64,000 nucleotides of DNA from DASXHD01 sp036488725 (GTDB lineage Bacteria > Myxococcota_A > Polyangia > Polyangiales > Polyangiaceae): NCBI GenBank assembly GCA_036488725.1, contig DASXHD010000003.1, positions 62,001 to 126,000 on the forward strand, read 5' to 3'. Below, piece by piece: positions 23,962 to 33,104 of this stretch. Position 1 is the stretch's first letter, and every line of letters starts with the position of its first letter. The position numbers and the translations under genes were made by a program. A model generated the notes under the pieces. That model saw nothing but the letters and a program-made list of their open reading frames with translations, made no database searches and was not told the DNA's origin.

Positions 23962-25242
23962 ATGATCGGCCTCAAGGTGATGGTCCGCTTGCGCATGTCG
24001 TCGCACGACGCGCACTACGCGGGCGAGCTCGTCGACGGCGCGCGCATGCTCGGCTTGTTCGGCGATCTCGCGACCGAGCTCTTGATTCGCCTCGACGGCG
24101 ACGAGGGACTCTTTCGCGCGTACGAGTCGATCGAGTTTCTCGCGCCGGTCTTCGCGGGCGATTACGTCGAGGCGACGGCCGAGCTCGTCAGCATCGGCAA
24201 CACGAGCCGCAAGATGCGCTTCGAGGCGCGCAAAGTGATTTCGAACGTTCGCGTGAACGGCATGCCCGCGAGCGCGGCCGACGTGATGCCGGATCCGATC
24301 GTCGTGTGCCGCGCGATCGGCACGTGCGTGGTGCCCAAGGATCTGCAGCGCAGGCCGAAGGAGCTCTACATGCCGGGCCTTCCGCCCGGGCCCGCGCCGG
24401 GCACCGAGCCGATCGTCACCGAGTGGCACGAGCCCGATCTCGTCCTCACCGCGGCGATCGTCGGCGCCGAGATCACGCGCGCGCAGACGCCGCACCTTCC
24501 AATCACCGCGCGCGAAATCGCCGACGAGGCCGCGCGATGTCGCGACGCGGGCGCCGCGGTGATTCACCTCCACGTGCGAAACGACGACGGCTCGCCGACG
24601 CAGAGCGCCGCGCGATTCGCCGAGGCGATCGCGGCGATCCGCGCGAAAACTGATTGCATCATACAAACATCGACCGGCGGCGCCGTCGGCATGTCGATCG
24701 ACGAGCGCGCGCAGCCGCTCCAATGCAAACCGGAGATGGCGACGCTCAACTGCGGCACGCTCAACTTCGGCGACGACGTGTTCGTCAACTCGCGCAAGGA
24801 CATCCGCGACCTCGCCGCGCGCATCGCGAAGGCGGGCAGCGTCGCCGAGCTCGAGTGCTACGAGGTCGGTCACGTCGAAGAAGCGCTGAAGCTCCTCGGC
24901 GAAGGCGCGATCTCGGCGCCGCTCCATTTTCAGTTCGTGCTCGGCGTGCCCGGCGGGCTCGGCGCGCGCGAAGAGCACGCGCGCTACATGAAGAGCTTGC
25001 TGCCCGCGGGCGCGACGTGGGCGGTCGCGGCGGTCGGCCGATTCCAGCAGCCGCTCACCGAAGCGGCGATGCGGCTCGGCGGCCACGCGCGCGTCGGCCT
25101 CGAAGACAACATTTATCTCGAGAAGGGCGTGCTCGCCGAAGGCAGCGCGCCGCTCGTGAAGCGCGCGGCGGACTACGCGCGCTCGATCGGGCGCAACCCG
25201 GTCGAACCGTCGCGCGCGCGCGCGATGCTTGGCGTTCGATGA
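23962..25242 (+). CDS. fused 3-aminobutyryl-CoA ammonia-lyase-like (Kal) and BKACE/Kce-like enzyme
   Basis: A 426-residue two-domain protein. Residues ~1-135 look like a hotdog-fold Kal domain ('MSSHDAHYAGELVDGARMLG', 'DEGLFRAYESIEFLAPVFAG', 'RKMRFEARKVI'). Residues ~155-426 are a beta-keto acid cleavage enzyme: 'AAVIHLHVRNDDGSPTQ' with the Zn-binding HxH, 'TSTGGAVGMSIDERAQPL' and 'HFQFVLGVPGGLGA'. In lysine fermentation, Kce converts 3-keto-5-aminohexanoate with acetyl-CoA to 3-aminobutyryl-CoA and acetoacetate, and Kal then removes ammonia. Consecutive steps fused in one chain make metabolic sense. BKACE specificity is broad, so the substrate is not certain. It overlaps trpE by ATGA. Confidence 0.85.
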   Translation: MIGLKVMVRLRMSSHDAHYAGELVDGARMLGLFGDLATELLIRLDGDEGLFRAYESIEFLAPVFAGDYVEATAELVSIGNTSRKMRFEARKVISNVRVNGMPASAADVMPDPIVVCRAIGTCVVPKDLQRRPKELYMPGLPPGPAPGTEPIVTEWHEPDLVLTAAIVGAEITRAQTPHLPITAREIADEAARCRDAGAAVIHLHVRNDDGSPTQSAARFAEAIAAIRAKTDCIIQTSTGGAVGMSIDERAQPLQCKPEMATLNCGTLNFGDDVFVNSRKDIRDLAARIAKAGSVAELECYEVGHVEEALKLLGEGAISAPLHFQFVLGVPGGLGAREEHARYMKSLLPAGATWAVAAVGRFQQPLTEAAMRLGGHARVGLEDNIYLEKGVLAEGSAPLVKRAADYARSIGRNPVEPSRARAMLGVR

Positions 25243-26687
25243 CGACGACGCTCACGTTCGCGGCCGACACGCTGACGCCCGTGCGGGCTTACGCGGGGCT
25301 GCGGCGCGCGGCCAAGGCTCCGCCGCAGGCGGGCCGTCGCCCCGAAGAGGCGCAAATGCCGGGCGCGTCGTTCTTGCTCGAGAGCGTCGCCGGCGGAACG
25401 AGCTGGTCGCGCTACAGCATCCTCGGTTATCGGCCGCGTTACGAAGCCGTGCTCCACGACGACGGGCCGTGGGAAATCCACGGCGAGCAACCCGGCTTCG
25501 CGAGCGCGCTCGTTCGCGAGGGCGTCGATCCGCTCGTCGCGGCCGCGGCGCTCGTCGACTCGGATTTTCCAAAGGCGACCGCCCCGCTCGCCGAGCGCAT
25601 CGCGCGCTCGCACATCGGGTATTTCGGCTGGGGCCTCGTGCATCGCATCGCGCGCGTGCCGGGTTTCGACCAACGTCGCGTGGTCGCGCGCCTCCTCGGG
25701 CGTCCCGTCGTGTGCGTGTTCGACTCGCTCGCGCAGACCGTGACCATCGCGGCCGACGACGAAGCCGCGGCGACGCGCGCGCGCGCCGATCTCGAGTGCG
25801 GCGAGCTCGGCGCCATCGGCATCCCCGAGCGCGGGAAGCTCCCCTCCCCCATCGAAGTCTCGGTCGACGACTTTCGTTTCGAGACCGCGGTGCGACGCGC
25901 CCAGGAGTACATCGCGGCCGGCGACGCGTTTCAAATCGTCCTCGCGCGAACGTTCTCCGTGCCGCAGCGCGGACGCGATCCGTTCGACGTGTACCGCGCG
26001 CTTCGCCTCGTGAACCCGTCGCCGTACATGTACTTCTTGGATTTCGGCGCGTCGCAAATCCTCGGCGCCAGCCCCGAGACGCTCGTTCACCTCGCCCGGC
26101 GCGGCGACGGTTCCGCCGACATGACCGTGCGGCCCATCGCCGGCACGCGCCGTCGCGGCCTTTCGCCGGACGACGACGACGCGCTCGAGCGCGAGCTCCT
26201 CGCCGACGAAAAAGAGCGCGCCGAGCACGTCATGCTCGTCGACCTCGGACGCAACGACGTCGGCCAAGTCGCGAACGTCGGCACGGTGCGCGTCGTTCGA
26301 AACATGGAGGTCGATCGCTACTCGCACGTGATGCACATCGTCAGCGAAGTGACCGGCGCGGTCTCGCCGAGCGTCTCGCCGACCGAGGTCTTGCGCGCCG
26401 CGTTTCCGGCGGGCACGCTCTCGGGCGCGCCCAAGCTCCGCGCGATGCAAATCATCCGCGAGCTCGAGGGTCGTCCGCGCGGTCTCTACGGCGGCGCGGT
26501 CGGCTACCTCGGCGCGGACATGGACTTCGCGATCGCGATTCGCACGGCGGTCTGCGAAAATGGAAAATTCGAGGTCACCGCCGGCGCCGGCGTCGTCGAA
26601 GCGAGCAGCCCGTCGGCCGAAGCCGAAGAGACGCGCAACAAAGCGCGCGGCGTGCTCTGCGCGATCGAGTCGGCCGCGACTCGTTGA
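25239..26687 (+). CDS. trpE: anthranilate synthase component I
   Basis: Chorismate-binding enzyme of 482 residues, the first step of tryptophan synthesis. N-terminal 'FLLESVAGGTSWSRYSILG' corresponds to the LLES feedback-inhibition motif of TrpE. The C-terminal catalytic domain contains 'QILGASPETLV', 'RPIAGTRRRG', 'LVDLGRNDVGQVA' and 'FPAGTLSGAPKLRAMQII'. These point to TrpE rather than PabB. No trpG or other trp gene is in the window; the adjacent upstream gene is the Kal-Kce fusion, overlapping by ATGA. Start confirmed by that overlap. Confidence 0.92.
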   Translation: MTTTLTFAADTLTPVRAYAGLRRAAKAPPQAGRRPEEAQMPGASFLLESVAGGTSWSRYSILGYRPRYEAVLHDDGPWEIHGEQPGFASALVREGVDPLVAAAALVDSDFPKATAPLAERIARSHIGYFGWGLVHRIARVPGFDQRRVVARLLGRPVVCVFDSLAQTVTIAADDEAAATRARADLECGELGAIGIPERGKLPSPIEVSVDDFRFETAVRRAQEYIAAGDAFQIVLARTFSVPQRGRDPFDVYRALRLVNPSPYMYFLDFGASQILGASPETLVHLARRGDGSADMTVRPIAGTRRRGLSPDDDDALERELLADEKERAEHVMLVDLGRNDVGQVANVGTVRVVRNMEVDRYSHVMHIVSEVTGAVSPSVSPTEVLRAAFPAGTLSGAPKLRAMQIIRELEGRPRGLYGGAVGYLGADMDFAIAIRTAVCENGKFEVTAGAGVVEASSPSAEAEETRNKARGVLCAIESAATR

Positions 26688-26748
26688 CGCGTTTTTCCCC
26701 TCGAATTCGCTCGCGATGGTTCGCTGAAGGTCGCTACGCTCGAACGCG

Positions 26749-27660
26749 ATGGCAACCGACACGATCCTCGTCACCGGTGGAACGGGAAATATCGGGACCG
26801 CGTTCGTCGCGGCGCTGGCGGCCGATGCGCGGGCGCCCCGCGTGCGTGTCGCGTCGCGGGATCATCGATCGAAAGGCGCGGCCCTCGTTCGCGCGCTCAA
26901 TCCGGAGACGATCACGCCCGTCGCGTTCGACGTCGACGACGCCGAGTCGATGCGCGCCGCGCTCGACGGCGTGACCAAGCTGTTCGTCATCGCGCCGTTC
27001 GTTTCCGACATGGCGGCGTGGCACGACAAAATCGCGGCGGCCGCGAAGCGCGCGGGCTTGGTCGCGCTCGTCGTGAAAGCGAGCGTCACCGGCGCGTGCG
27101 GGCCGGACACGAAGCCGCCGCCGAGCGCCGTCCCGCTCGGACATTGGCTCGGCGAGGAGGCGTTTCGTCGATCGTTTCCGACGATCGCGATTCGGCCGAA
27201 CATCTACATGCAGCACTTCCTCACGCAGCCGGGGCTCTACGTTCCGCGCGCGGAGCGTTTTTATTTGCCGATCGGAAACGCGCGCGTTTCGTGGCTCGAC
27301 GCGCGCGACATCGCAGCGCTCGCTGCCGCGTTTCTTTTGGGCGCCGACGACGGCCACGCGGGCAAATCGTACGAGCTGAGCGGCCCGACGGCGCCGACCG
27401 CGGCCGAAATCGCGGGCGTGCTCTCGCTCGTCGCGCAGCGCGAAGTTCGTCACGTCGACGGCGGCGACGCGTTCAGCGCGCGCTGCAAAGAGCTCGGCAT
27501 CCCCGACACGGCGAAACATTTCTACGGACAAGCGGGCGAAGGCTGGTTCGCCAAAGTCGACGACGGGATTTTCGTCCGCGTCCTCGGCCGACACGCGACG
27601 TCGTTCGCGAAGTTCGCGATCGATCATCGCGCGAACTTCACCGATGGCGGCGGGGATTGA
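26749..27660 (+). CDS. NmrA-like NAD(P)-binding protein
   Basis: Rossmann-fold protein of 303 residues of the atypical short-chain dehydrogenase (NmrA/SDR_a) type. The dinucleotide loop is 'ILVTGGTGNIGTAF' near the N-terminus; 'VIAPFVSDMAAWHDK' and 'ATIRPNIYMQ'-like text (IAIRPNIYMQHFL) are characteristic. The classical YxxxK catalytic pair is not evident, so it may be a redox sensor or an isomerase or reductase of unknown substrate. Stands alone between trpE and a convergent lipoprotein gene that begins immediately after its stop. Confidence 0.85.
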   Translation: MATDTILVTGGTGNIGTAFVAALAADARAPRVRVASRDHRSKGAALVRALNPETITPVAFDVDDAESMRAALDGVTKLFVIAPFVSDMAAWHDKIAAAAKRAGLVALVVKASVTGACGPDTKPPPSAVPLGHWLGEEAFRRSFPTIAIRPNIYMQHFLTQPGLYVPRAERFYLPIGNARVSWLDARDIAALAAAFLLGADDGHAGKSYELSGPTAPTAAEIAGVLSLVAQREVRHVDGGDAFSARCKELGIPDTAKHFYGQAGEGWFAKVDDGIFVRVLGRHATSFAKFAIDHRANFTDGGGD

Positions 27661-28005
27661 TCATTCGTGGCACTTGTCGTGGACGGCGACGACCGTGCCC
27701 GTCTGATCGACGCTCCACTCGTCGCCCATCGTCTCGGTCTTGTCGCCTTTGGCGGTCGCCTTGTATCCGGTGCCGCCGCCGGTGATCGAGAGCTCGAGCG
27801 AATAAAATCGCGGCGTCACTGGGATGCCGAGGTCGCTCGTCGAGGCGGTGTACGACTTGTGGCTCGCGTAATACGTCGTCTCCGCGCTCTGGACAGTCGC
27901 GAGCGTGCTCTTCGCCTCCGCTTGACGTGACAGACACTTGTAGCGCGCGACGCCGTTGCAGGACGTGAGCGCGAGGACGGCGAGCAAAAGGAGCGTTCGA
28001 TTCAT
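27661..28005 (-). CDS. small lipoprotein with pilin-like globular domain
   Basis: Predicted lipoprotein of 114 residues (lipobox TSC, Cys16). The mature part 'YKCLSRQAEAKSTLATVQSA' followed by 'ETTYYASHKSYTAS' resembles the start of the globular head of type IV pilins from Deltaproteobacteria and myxobacteria. Two late Cys-compatible positions include the terminal KCHE. The pilin leader and hydrophobic N-terminal helix are missing, replaced by a lipoprotein signal. Assignment to the pilin fold is tentative. It converges tail to tail on the NmrA-like gene. Confidence 0.7.
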   Translation of the reverse strand: MNRTLLLLAVLALTSCNGVARYKCLSRQAEAKSTLATVQSAETTYYASHKSYTASTSDLGIPVTPRFYSLELSITGGGTGYKATAKGDKTETMGDEWSVDQTGTVVAVHDKCHE

Positions 28006-28017
28006 GGTTCCTCGGAT

Positions 28018-28530
28018 CTATGGGCAGTGCGGCGGGAGCGCCGCGCAGGTCGGGTTCGAAGGAGCGCTCGTGACGCCGGCGTCGTCGTACGCGACCGTGA
28101 CGACGCACCACGAGGCGCCCGCTTCGAGCGTCGTCAAATCGTAAGCGCACTTCGGCGCGCCGGCCTCGACGCACTCGGGATAGCCGGCGCCCGCTTCGCA
28201 CGGGTCGCCCGCGTCGAGACTGTCCGGATACGCGTCCGCACCGTACGGGCCCCATTCGACGAGATATCCGGTTGCCGGATCGGCGCCGCACGACGCGTTC
28301 CACGTGAGCGCCAAGGTCGGGTTGCGATCGCACGCCCAGCACGCGGCGTCGCCGAAAGTTCCGAAGCAGCTGCCGTCGCCATCGGCGCCAGCGTCGACCG
28401 GCTGAGCGTCGGACGCGCTGACGTCGGAGGTCGTGCCGTCGGAAGAACCGTCCGGCGTGCCGGGGCCCTCCGAGCTGCAACCGGCGAGCACGAGGCCCGT
28501 GAGAAGAAGGAGGATGCGATGCGAGGTCAC
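28018..28530 (-). CDS. Cys-rich hypothetical lipoprotein
   Basis: Predicted lipoprotein of 170 residues with lipobox LAGC (Cys18), an Asp/Ser/Ala-rich spacer (about 20-52) and a compact domain with about nine Cys ('CFGTFGDAACWACDRNP', 'CEAGAGYPECVEAG', 'CAALPPHC'). Segments 'LALTWNAS', 'GYLVEWGPYGA' and 'VVTVAYDDAGVTSAPSNP' read like fibronectin III strands. Function unknown; envelope-exposed by signal. Confidence 0.75.
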   Translation of the reverse strand: MTSHRILLLLTGLVLAGCSSEGPGTPDGSSDGTTSDVSASDAQPVDAGADGDGSCFGTFGDAACWACDRNPTLALTWNASCGADPATGYLVEWGPYGADAYPDSLDAGDPCEAGAGYPECVEAGAPKCAYDLTTLEAGASWCVVTVAYDDAGVTSAPSNPTCAALPPHCP

Positions 28531-28570
28531 GCCGACGGGCTATCACTCGTACGAGCGCGCCGTCAAACGC

Positions 28571-29653
28571 TCAAGGCGCGCACTCTTGCGCGGCGAGCGC
28601 CGCCGCGTCGTCGATGGCGCGCACCTTTCCCATGTCGTCCTTGCGCGGGTCCCATCCGGTGAGCGTCGCGATCGCCGCGAGCGCGACGGGACGATTGCGA
28701 TCGGCGGCGCCGGCGCCTTTCTCCTCGGCGACCTGCGCGAGCGCCGGGACGATGTCGACCGTCCCGAGAGCGCCGGCGAGCGCGACGAACCGCTCGCGGA
28801 CCCACCAGTCCGTCAGCGCGTCGTTCTTCATCGCCGCGAGAAATCGGCGCGCGAAGAGCTCCTTGTCCGCGTCGGTCGGTCCGGCCTCCGGAGCGAACTG
28901 GAGCGAATCGATCGCGGCTTCGAAGCGCTCGGTCGCGATCCGCATCGGCACCACGGCCTCTTGCTCCATGCTCGAGTCGTAGCCGGTGAAGCTCCGGTCG
29001 ATGACGTGACCCGCGTCGTCGGTGAGCGCGAGGCGAAGGTGAAAGTCGTTCGACGAAAACGACGCCGACCCGCCGAGCACGGTGTTCGGCGGCTGCGCGA
29101 GCGGAATCAAATGCGGCCGCGCGAGCACCGCGACGCGCGCGTGCGCGACGAGCGCGTCGAAGTCGGCCGGGCCCATGCGCGCCGTCGAAATCACGGTGCC
29201 CGCGTTGTAGTAGTGCGACGACGCGATGAGCCGGACGTTCACGCTCGACGGCCCGCGAACGAAGTGGGCGATGCGCAGCGTCCCGCCGTGCCCCGAGCCG
29301 TCCTCCAGGACGACGTCGCGCACGTCCGGCGCGAGCACGTCGCACCCGAAGTCGATGACGAGCTTGCTCGGCTTCCAGTGAACGACGAGATCTTTTCGAA
29401 TCCGCGCTTCGACGCGCGCGAGCTCCGCCCCGTCGATGCCCGCGCAGAACGGAGCCTCTTCTTTCTTCTGGACCTCGATCGCTTTCGGTCGCCCGTGGCG
29501 GAAGCACGCGCTCGCGTGCGGCGCAGTCGGAGCTGCCGCTTTCTGCACCGGCGCAGGCGCGCTTCCGCACACCGGCGGGACGAACACCGGCTGCGGCGCC
29601 GCGTGGACGCAGCCGGCAACCGCGGCGAAGAGGAGGAATGAGCTGCGCGTCAC
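28571..29653 (-). CDS. hypothetical lipoprotein
   Basis: Protein of 360 residues from a GTG at 29653, giving the signal MTRSSFLLFAAVAGC with acylated Cys15. A longer in-frame ATG at 29695 would put fourteen polar residues before the signal and is less likely. The body is unrecognised: an N-terminal Pro/Ala-rich spacer, a beta-rich middle ('KLVIDFGCDVL', 'GGTLRIAHFVRGPSSVNVRL') and a helical C-terminus with 'RERFVALAGALGTVDIVPAL' and 'AALAAIATLTGWD'-type text that resembles HEAT-like repeats. Separate from the downstream lipoprotein by 40 bases. Confidence 0.72.
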   Translation of the reverse strand: MTRSSFLLFAAVAGCVHAAPQPVFVPPVCGSAPAPVQKAAAPTAPHASACFRHGRPKAIEVQKKEEAPFCAGIDGAELARVEARIRKDLVVHWKPSKLVIDFGCDVLAPDVRDVVLEDGSGHGGTLRIAHFVRGPSSVNVRLIASSHYYNAGTVISTARMGPADFDALVAHARVAVLARPHLIPLAQPPNTVLGGSASFSSNDFHLRLALTDDAGHVIDRSFTGYDSSMEQEAVVPMRIATERFEAAIDSLQFAPEAGPTDADKELFARRFLAAMKNDALTDWWVRERFVALAGALGTVDIVPALAQVAEEKGAGAADRNRPVALAAIATLTGWDPRKDDMGKVRAIDDAAALAAQECAP

Positions 29654-29722
29654 GTCTTCTGGTTTCGTCACCGTCCGCGGGCTCGATGTTCCCATTTTGC
29701 GCGGGCGGTGCGCGTTTTCGCA

Positions 29723-31582
29723 TCACATCTCCGGCGGGACGTCCATCTTCACGGTCGCCGTCGCGGAGGCCGAAGGCACATTCGCGAGGAGCCGGAGCGG
29801 CGCGCTCGCGGCCGCAGTCACTGCGAGCGAACCGCCGTGCGCTTCGAGGATCGAGCGCGCGATCGAAAGACCGAGCGCGAGGCTCATCGGGCGGCGGCCC
29901 CAGCCGCCCGCGGCCGTCGACGCGATGCGCACGCTCGCCGTCGCGTCGGCTTCGGCGATCTGCGTGCTCTCTTCGGGCGAGAGGATCGGCGCGTCGGCGT
30001 CGACGAAGACGCGGAGCGAGCCGCCCGGCCCGCGTTCGGCGCGCAATCGAATCGTGCCTTTCTCCGACATGCGCGAGGCCGCGTGCATGAGCGAGACGAT
30101 CGCTTGAACGATCCGCGCGGAGTCGACCTCGAGCACCGGAAGGTTTTCGGCGATCGACACGGTGAGCTCGCGCGAGCTTCCTTGGAGGAGCTCTTGCGCG
30201 TCGAGCGCGGCGGCCATCACGATGTCGTGCGCGGGCGCCTCGTGGCGCGCGAGATCGATCGGGCCGGCCTCGAAGCGCGCGGCGTCGAGGACGGTCTGAA
30301 TCAAGTAGAGGAGCTCGCCGCCGCGCTGGCGAATGATGACGACGCTCTCGCGCTGCCCGTCGGTGAGCGCGCTCCGTTCGAGCAGCGCAGCGAAGCCGAG
30401 GATCGCGTTGAGCGGACCTTTGAGGTCGTGGCTCATGGTCGCGAGGAGGAGCGCGCGCATGCGCTCGGCGGCCGCGCGGGCGACGATGGCGCGCTCCTGC
30501 GCCGCAGCGAACTCGCGAAAGACGCCGCCGAGCTCGTCGACGGCGGCGGCGAGGCCACGCACGGATTGAAACGTCGCCTCGCTGACGACGCGCGAGCCTT
30601 GGAGGCCGTCCGCGATGCCCATCGACTCGATCTCGCGCTGCGCGAGCACGACGTCTTGCGAGAACCGCCGCCCGATGCGCGCGCCGGCGATCGACGCGAA
30701 CGCGACCGCGAGCAGCGTCGCGAGGGCCCAGCTGACGCTCGCGACGCCGGGACCTGCCGGCTCGTAATGCACCGTGACGAGTCCGTCCTCGAGCGGCACG
30801 CTCACGTGCGCGTCGTCCTTGTCTTTCGATCCGGCGACATAACCGAGGGCGCGACCGGCGGCGATGGCGGCGGGACGACCCTCGGCGCTCCCTTCGACGA
30901 GATCGAGCGTCCCCGACGCGAAGGCGGTCGCGTCCGCGCGGCGCGCGGCGAGCTCGGCGGCGTGCGCGTGCGCATAGACGAGGAGCGACGCGCCGACTGC
31001 GACGAGCGCGACCGGCGCGGCGAGCGCTACCAAGAATCGCAATCGCAGGCGCGACGCGCGACCGCTGCGAACGAGGAGCGCGACCGCGTCGCGCGAGACC
31101 CCGACCGGCGCGAGCTCGAGCGCCCGCGCGACGGCCGCACGCGCGGCGACGTAGAGCGGCAGCGACGACGTCGTCACGAGCGTCATGAACAAGACGACGA
31201 GCGCGCCTTGCGTGTACGCGTCGACGCCCTCGGGCCGCTCGAGCATCGTCGTCGCACCGAAGAGAAGCGCGAGCGCGAACCGCGCGTAGCCGATGCGCGA
31301 CGGCACCGTGAAGAGCCGCAGCAAATCGGCCGGTTGAATTTCTGCGCCGCCGTCGAGCACGCGCCGATTGCCGAGCGCGAGCCCGAGCAAAACGAGGAGC
31401 TCGCCCGTCGTCAGCGCGAGCGCCACGACGATCGCGGTGGTCGACATCGCCGAGGCGACGCCCTCGTCGAGCAGGAGCCACCGCGGCGCGAACACCCAAA
31501 ACACCCACGCCGTCGCGAGATCGACCGCGAGCACCGCGCCGACGATGCGCAAGACGAGGCGCAAGACCGGATTGCGAATCAC
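29723..31582 (-). CDS. sensor histidine kinase with degraded ATP-binding domain
   Basis: Membrane protein of 619 residues. Several N-terminal helices (about 8-31, 44-70, 101-113, 125-148, 182-206) are followed by a periplasmic or extracytoplasmic stretch, another helix (~284-302), a coiled linker, and a dimerisation domain with 'TMSHDLKGPLNAILGF' (His385). In the catalytic domain the usual Asn of the N-box is missing ('AIVSLMHAASRMSEKG'), and the DxGxG of the G1 box is replaced ('VFVDADAPILSPEES'). The G2-like 'ALGLSIARSILEAHGG' remains. It may therefore not bind ATP well. GTG start overlaps the stop of the upstream kinase by GTGA, so both are made together. Confidence 0.85.
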   Translation of the reverse strand: MIRNPVLRLVLRIVGAVLAVDLATAWVFWVFAPRWLLLDEGVASAMSTTAIVVALALTTGELLVLLGLALGNRRVLDGGAEIQPADLLRLFTVPSRIGYARFALALLFGATTMLERPEGVDAYTQGALVVLFMTLVTTSSLPLYVAARAAVARALELAPVGVSRDAVALLVRSGRASRLRLRFLVALAAPVALVAVGASLLVYAHAHAAELAARRADATAFASGTLDLVEGSAEGRPAAIAAGRALGYVAGSKDKDDAHVSVPLEDGLVTVHYEPAGPGVASVSWALATLLAVAFASIAGARIGRRFSQDVVLAQREIESMGIADGLQGSRVVSEATFQSVRGLAAAVDELGGVFREFAAAQERAIVARAAAERMRALLLATMSHDLKGPLNAILGFAALLERSALTDGQRESVVIIRQRGGELLYLIQTVLDAARFEAGPIDLARHEAPAHDIVMAAALDAQELLQGSSRELTVSIAENLPVLEVDSARIVQAIVSLMHAASRMSEKGTIRLRAERGPGGSLRVFVDADAPILSPEESTQIAEADATASVRIASTAAGGWGRRPMSLALGLSIARSILEAHGGSLAVTAAASAPLRLLANVPSASATATVKMDVPPEM

Positions 31583-33003
31583 GACGCGCCTCCGCGCGGA
31601 AGCCGCAGCGTGAACGTCGAGCCGTGCCCGACCTCGCTCTCGAGCTCGATCGCGCCGCCCTGCATCGCCGCGAGCCTCCGCGCGATCGCGAGGCCGAGCC
31701 CAGTGCCCCGATGACGCGTTCGCTCCGAGTGCGCCTGGCGATATTCTTCGAAGACGATTTGTCGCTCCGACTCGCGGATGCCGGGGCCCGTGTCGCGCAC
31801 CGATACCTCGCCGTACGCGCCGTGCGCGGTCACGCGAACGACCACCTCGCCGACTTGGGTGAACTTCACCGCGTTGCCGACCACGTTGCTCACGATCTGC
31901 CGCACGCGCCGTTTGTCGGCCCAAACCGACACCTCGGGCCCGTTCTCGAGGCGGAGCACGAGCTGCGATTTTGCGGCGAGCACCGAGAGCTCGCGCACGA
32001 CGTCTTGCGCGATGGCGCGCAAATCGATGTTTGCAGGATGCAACTTGAGCTGACCGCTCTCGATCGCGCTGAGGTCGAGGATGTCCTCGATGAGATCGTT
32101 GAGGTGCGAGCCGCTGTCGCGGATTTGCTGGACCTCTTCGGCTTGTTCTTCGGTGAGCGGGCCGTCGACGCCCTTCATCAAGACGTCGGCGAAGCCGAGG
32201 ACCGCATTGAGCGGCGTCCGCAGCTCGTGGCTCACCGCCGCGAGGAACTGCGCGCGATCGCGATCGGCGGCGGTCGTGCGCCGAAGGTTTCGATGATAGT
32301 CGCTCTCGGCCGCCGCGAAGCGCGCGACGAGCGCGTTGAACGCGCCGGTCAAGACGCCGACTTCGTCCATCGAGCGCAGCGCGACGGGCTCGCCGGCAGG
32401 CTCGCTGCGCACTTTGGCCATCGCGAGGACGCGCCGCGCGACGTAGACGACGTCCTTCTCCGCGTCGCGCGCGACGGCGAACGCGACGATCGCCGCGACC
32501 GAAACGAGCAGCGTCGTCAGCGCGAGGAGCGCCGAGAGCAGCCCGGGCACGCCCTCGGCCGGCGGCACCCGCACGAACACGTAGAGCTCCGAGTCACCGA
32601 CCGCTCGCGTGGCAAATCGCACCGCCCCCATTCGCGTCGTCGTTTCGCCTTCACGATTTTTTGCGAACGCGACGAGCGCGTCCGGGGCCGGCGGGCCGAG
32701 CGTCGCGTCGAGCTCGGGACGTCCTTGCGTGTCGGCGACGAGGACCTCGGCGCCGGTTCGACGCGCCGCGAGCTGCACCGCCGCGAGCCGATCTCCCGCA
32801 GGAACGAGGCTCAAACGCGCGCCCAGCGTTTCCACGAGCAAATGTGCGCGAGCCGCTGCGTCGTCGTCACTCGCTCGCGACAAATGAGCGATACCCAAGA
32901 GTCCGATCGCCGCGGCGACCGCGGTGGCCACGACGATGACCACGATGGGCGCGAGCGGAACGAGCGGAACGCCGAGCGCGCGAGTGAGCGTTCTGCGACT
33001 CAT
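31579..33003 (-). CDS. sensor histidine kinase (HAMP, HisKA, HATPase)
   Basis: Sensor kinase of 474 residues. Two membrane helices (about 17-39 and 155-177) bracket a ~115-residue periplasmic sensor; a HAMP linker follows, then HisKA 'AAVSHELRTPLNAVLGF' (His259) and a full ATPase domain: N-box 'SNVVGNAVKFT', G1 'SVRDTGPGI', F-box and G2 'RHRGTGLGLAIARRL'. The start at MSRRTL was chosen over an upstream one that adds fourteen residues. No response regulator gene is adjacent; the partner is elsewhere, or signalling runs through the overlapping second kinase. Confidence 0.93.
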   Translation of the reverse strand: MSRRTLTRALGVPLVPLAPIVVIVVATAVAAAIGLLGIAHLSRASDDDAAARAHLLVETLGARLSLVPAGDRLAAVQLAARRTGAEVLVADTQGRPELDATLGPPAPDALVAFAKNREGETTTRMGAVRFATRAVGDSELYVFVRVPPAEGVPGLLSALLALTTLLVSVAAIVAFAVARDAEKDVVYVARRVLAMAKVRSEPAGEPVALRSMDEVGVLTGAFNALVARFAAAESDYHRNLRRTTAADRDRAQFLAAVSHELRTPLNAVLGFADVLMKGVDGPLTEEQAEEVQQIRDSGSHLNDLIEDILDLSAIESGQLKLHPANIDLRAIAQDVVRELSVLAAKSQLVLRLENGPEVSVWADKRRVRQIVSNVVGNAVKFTQVGEVVVRVTAHGAYGEVSVRDTGPGIRESERQIVFEEYRQAHSERTRHRGTGLGLAIARRLAAMQGGAIELESEVGHGSTFTLRLPRGGAS

Positions 33004-33104
33004 TGCCGTTTCCAATCGTACGACGCACAGCGTCGTGATCGACACGAATGATCGTCGTGACTATTGCACCGGGAGGCAGAGGAACTAATGATGGGGTCGA
33101 AGCG

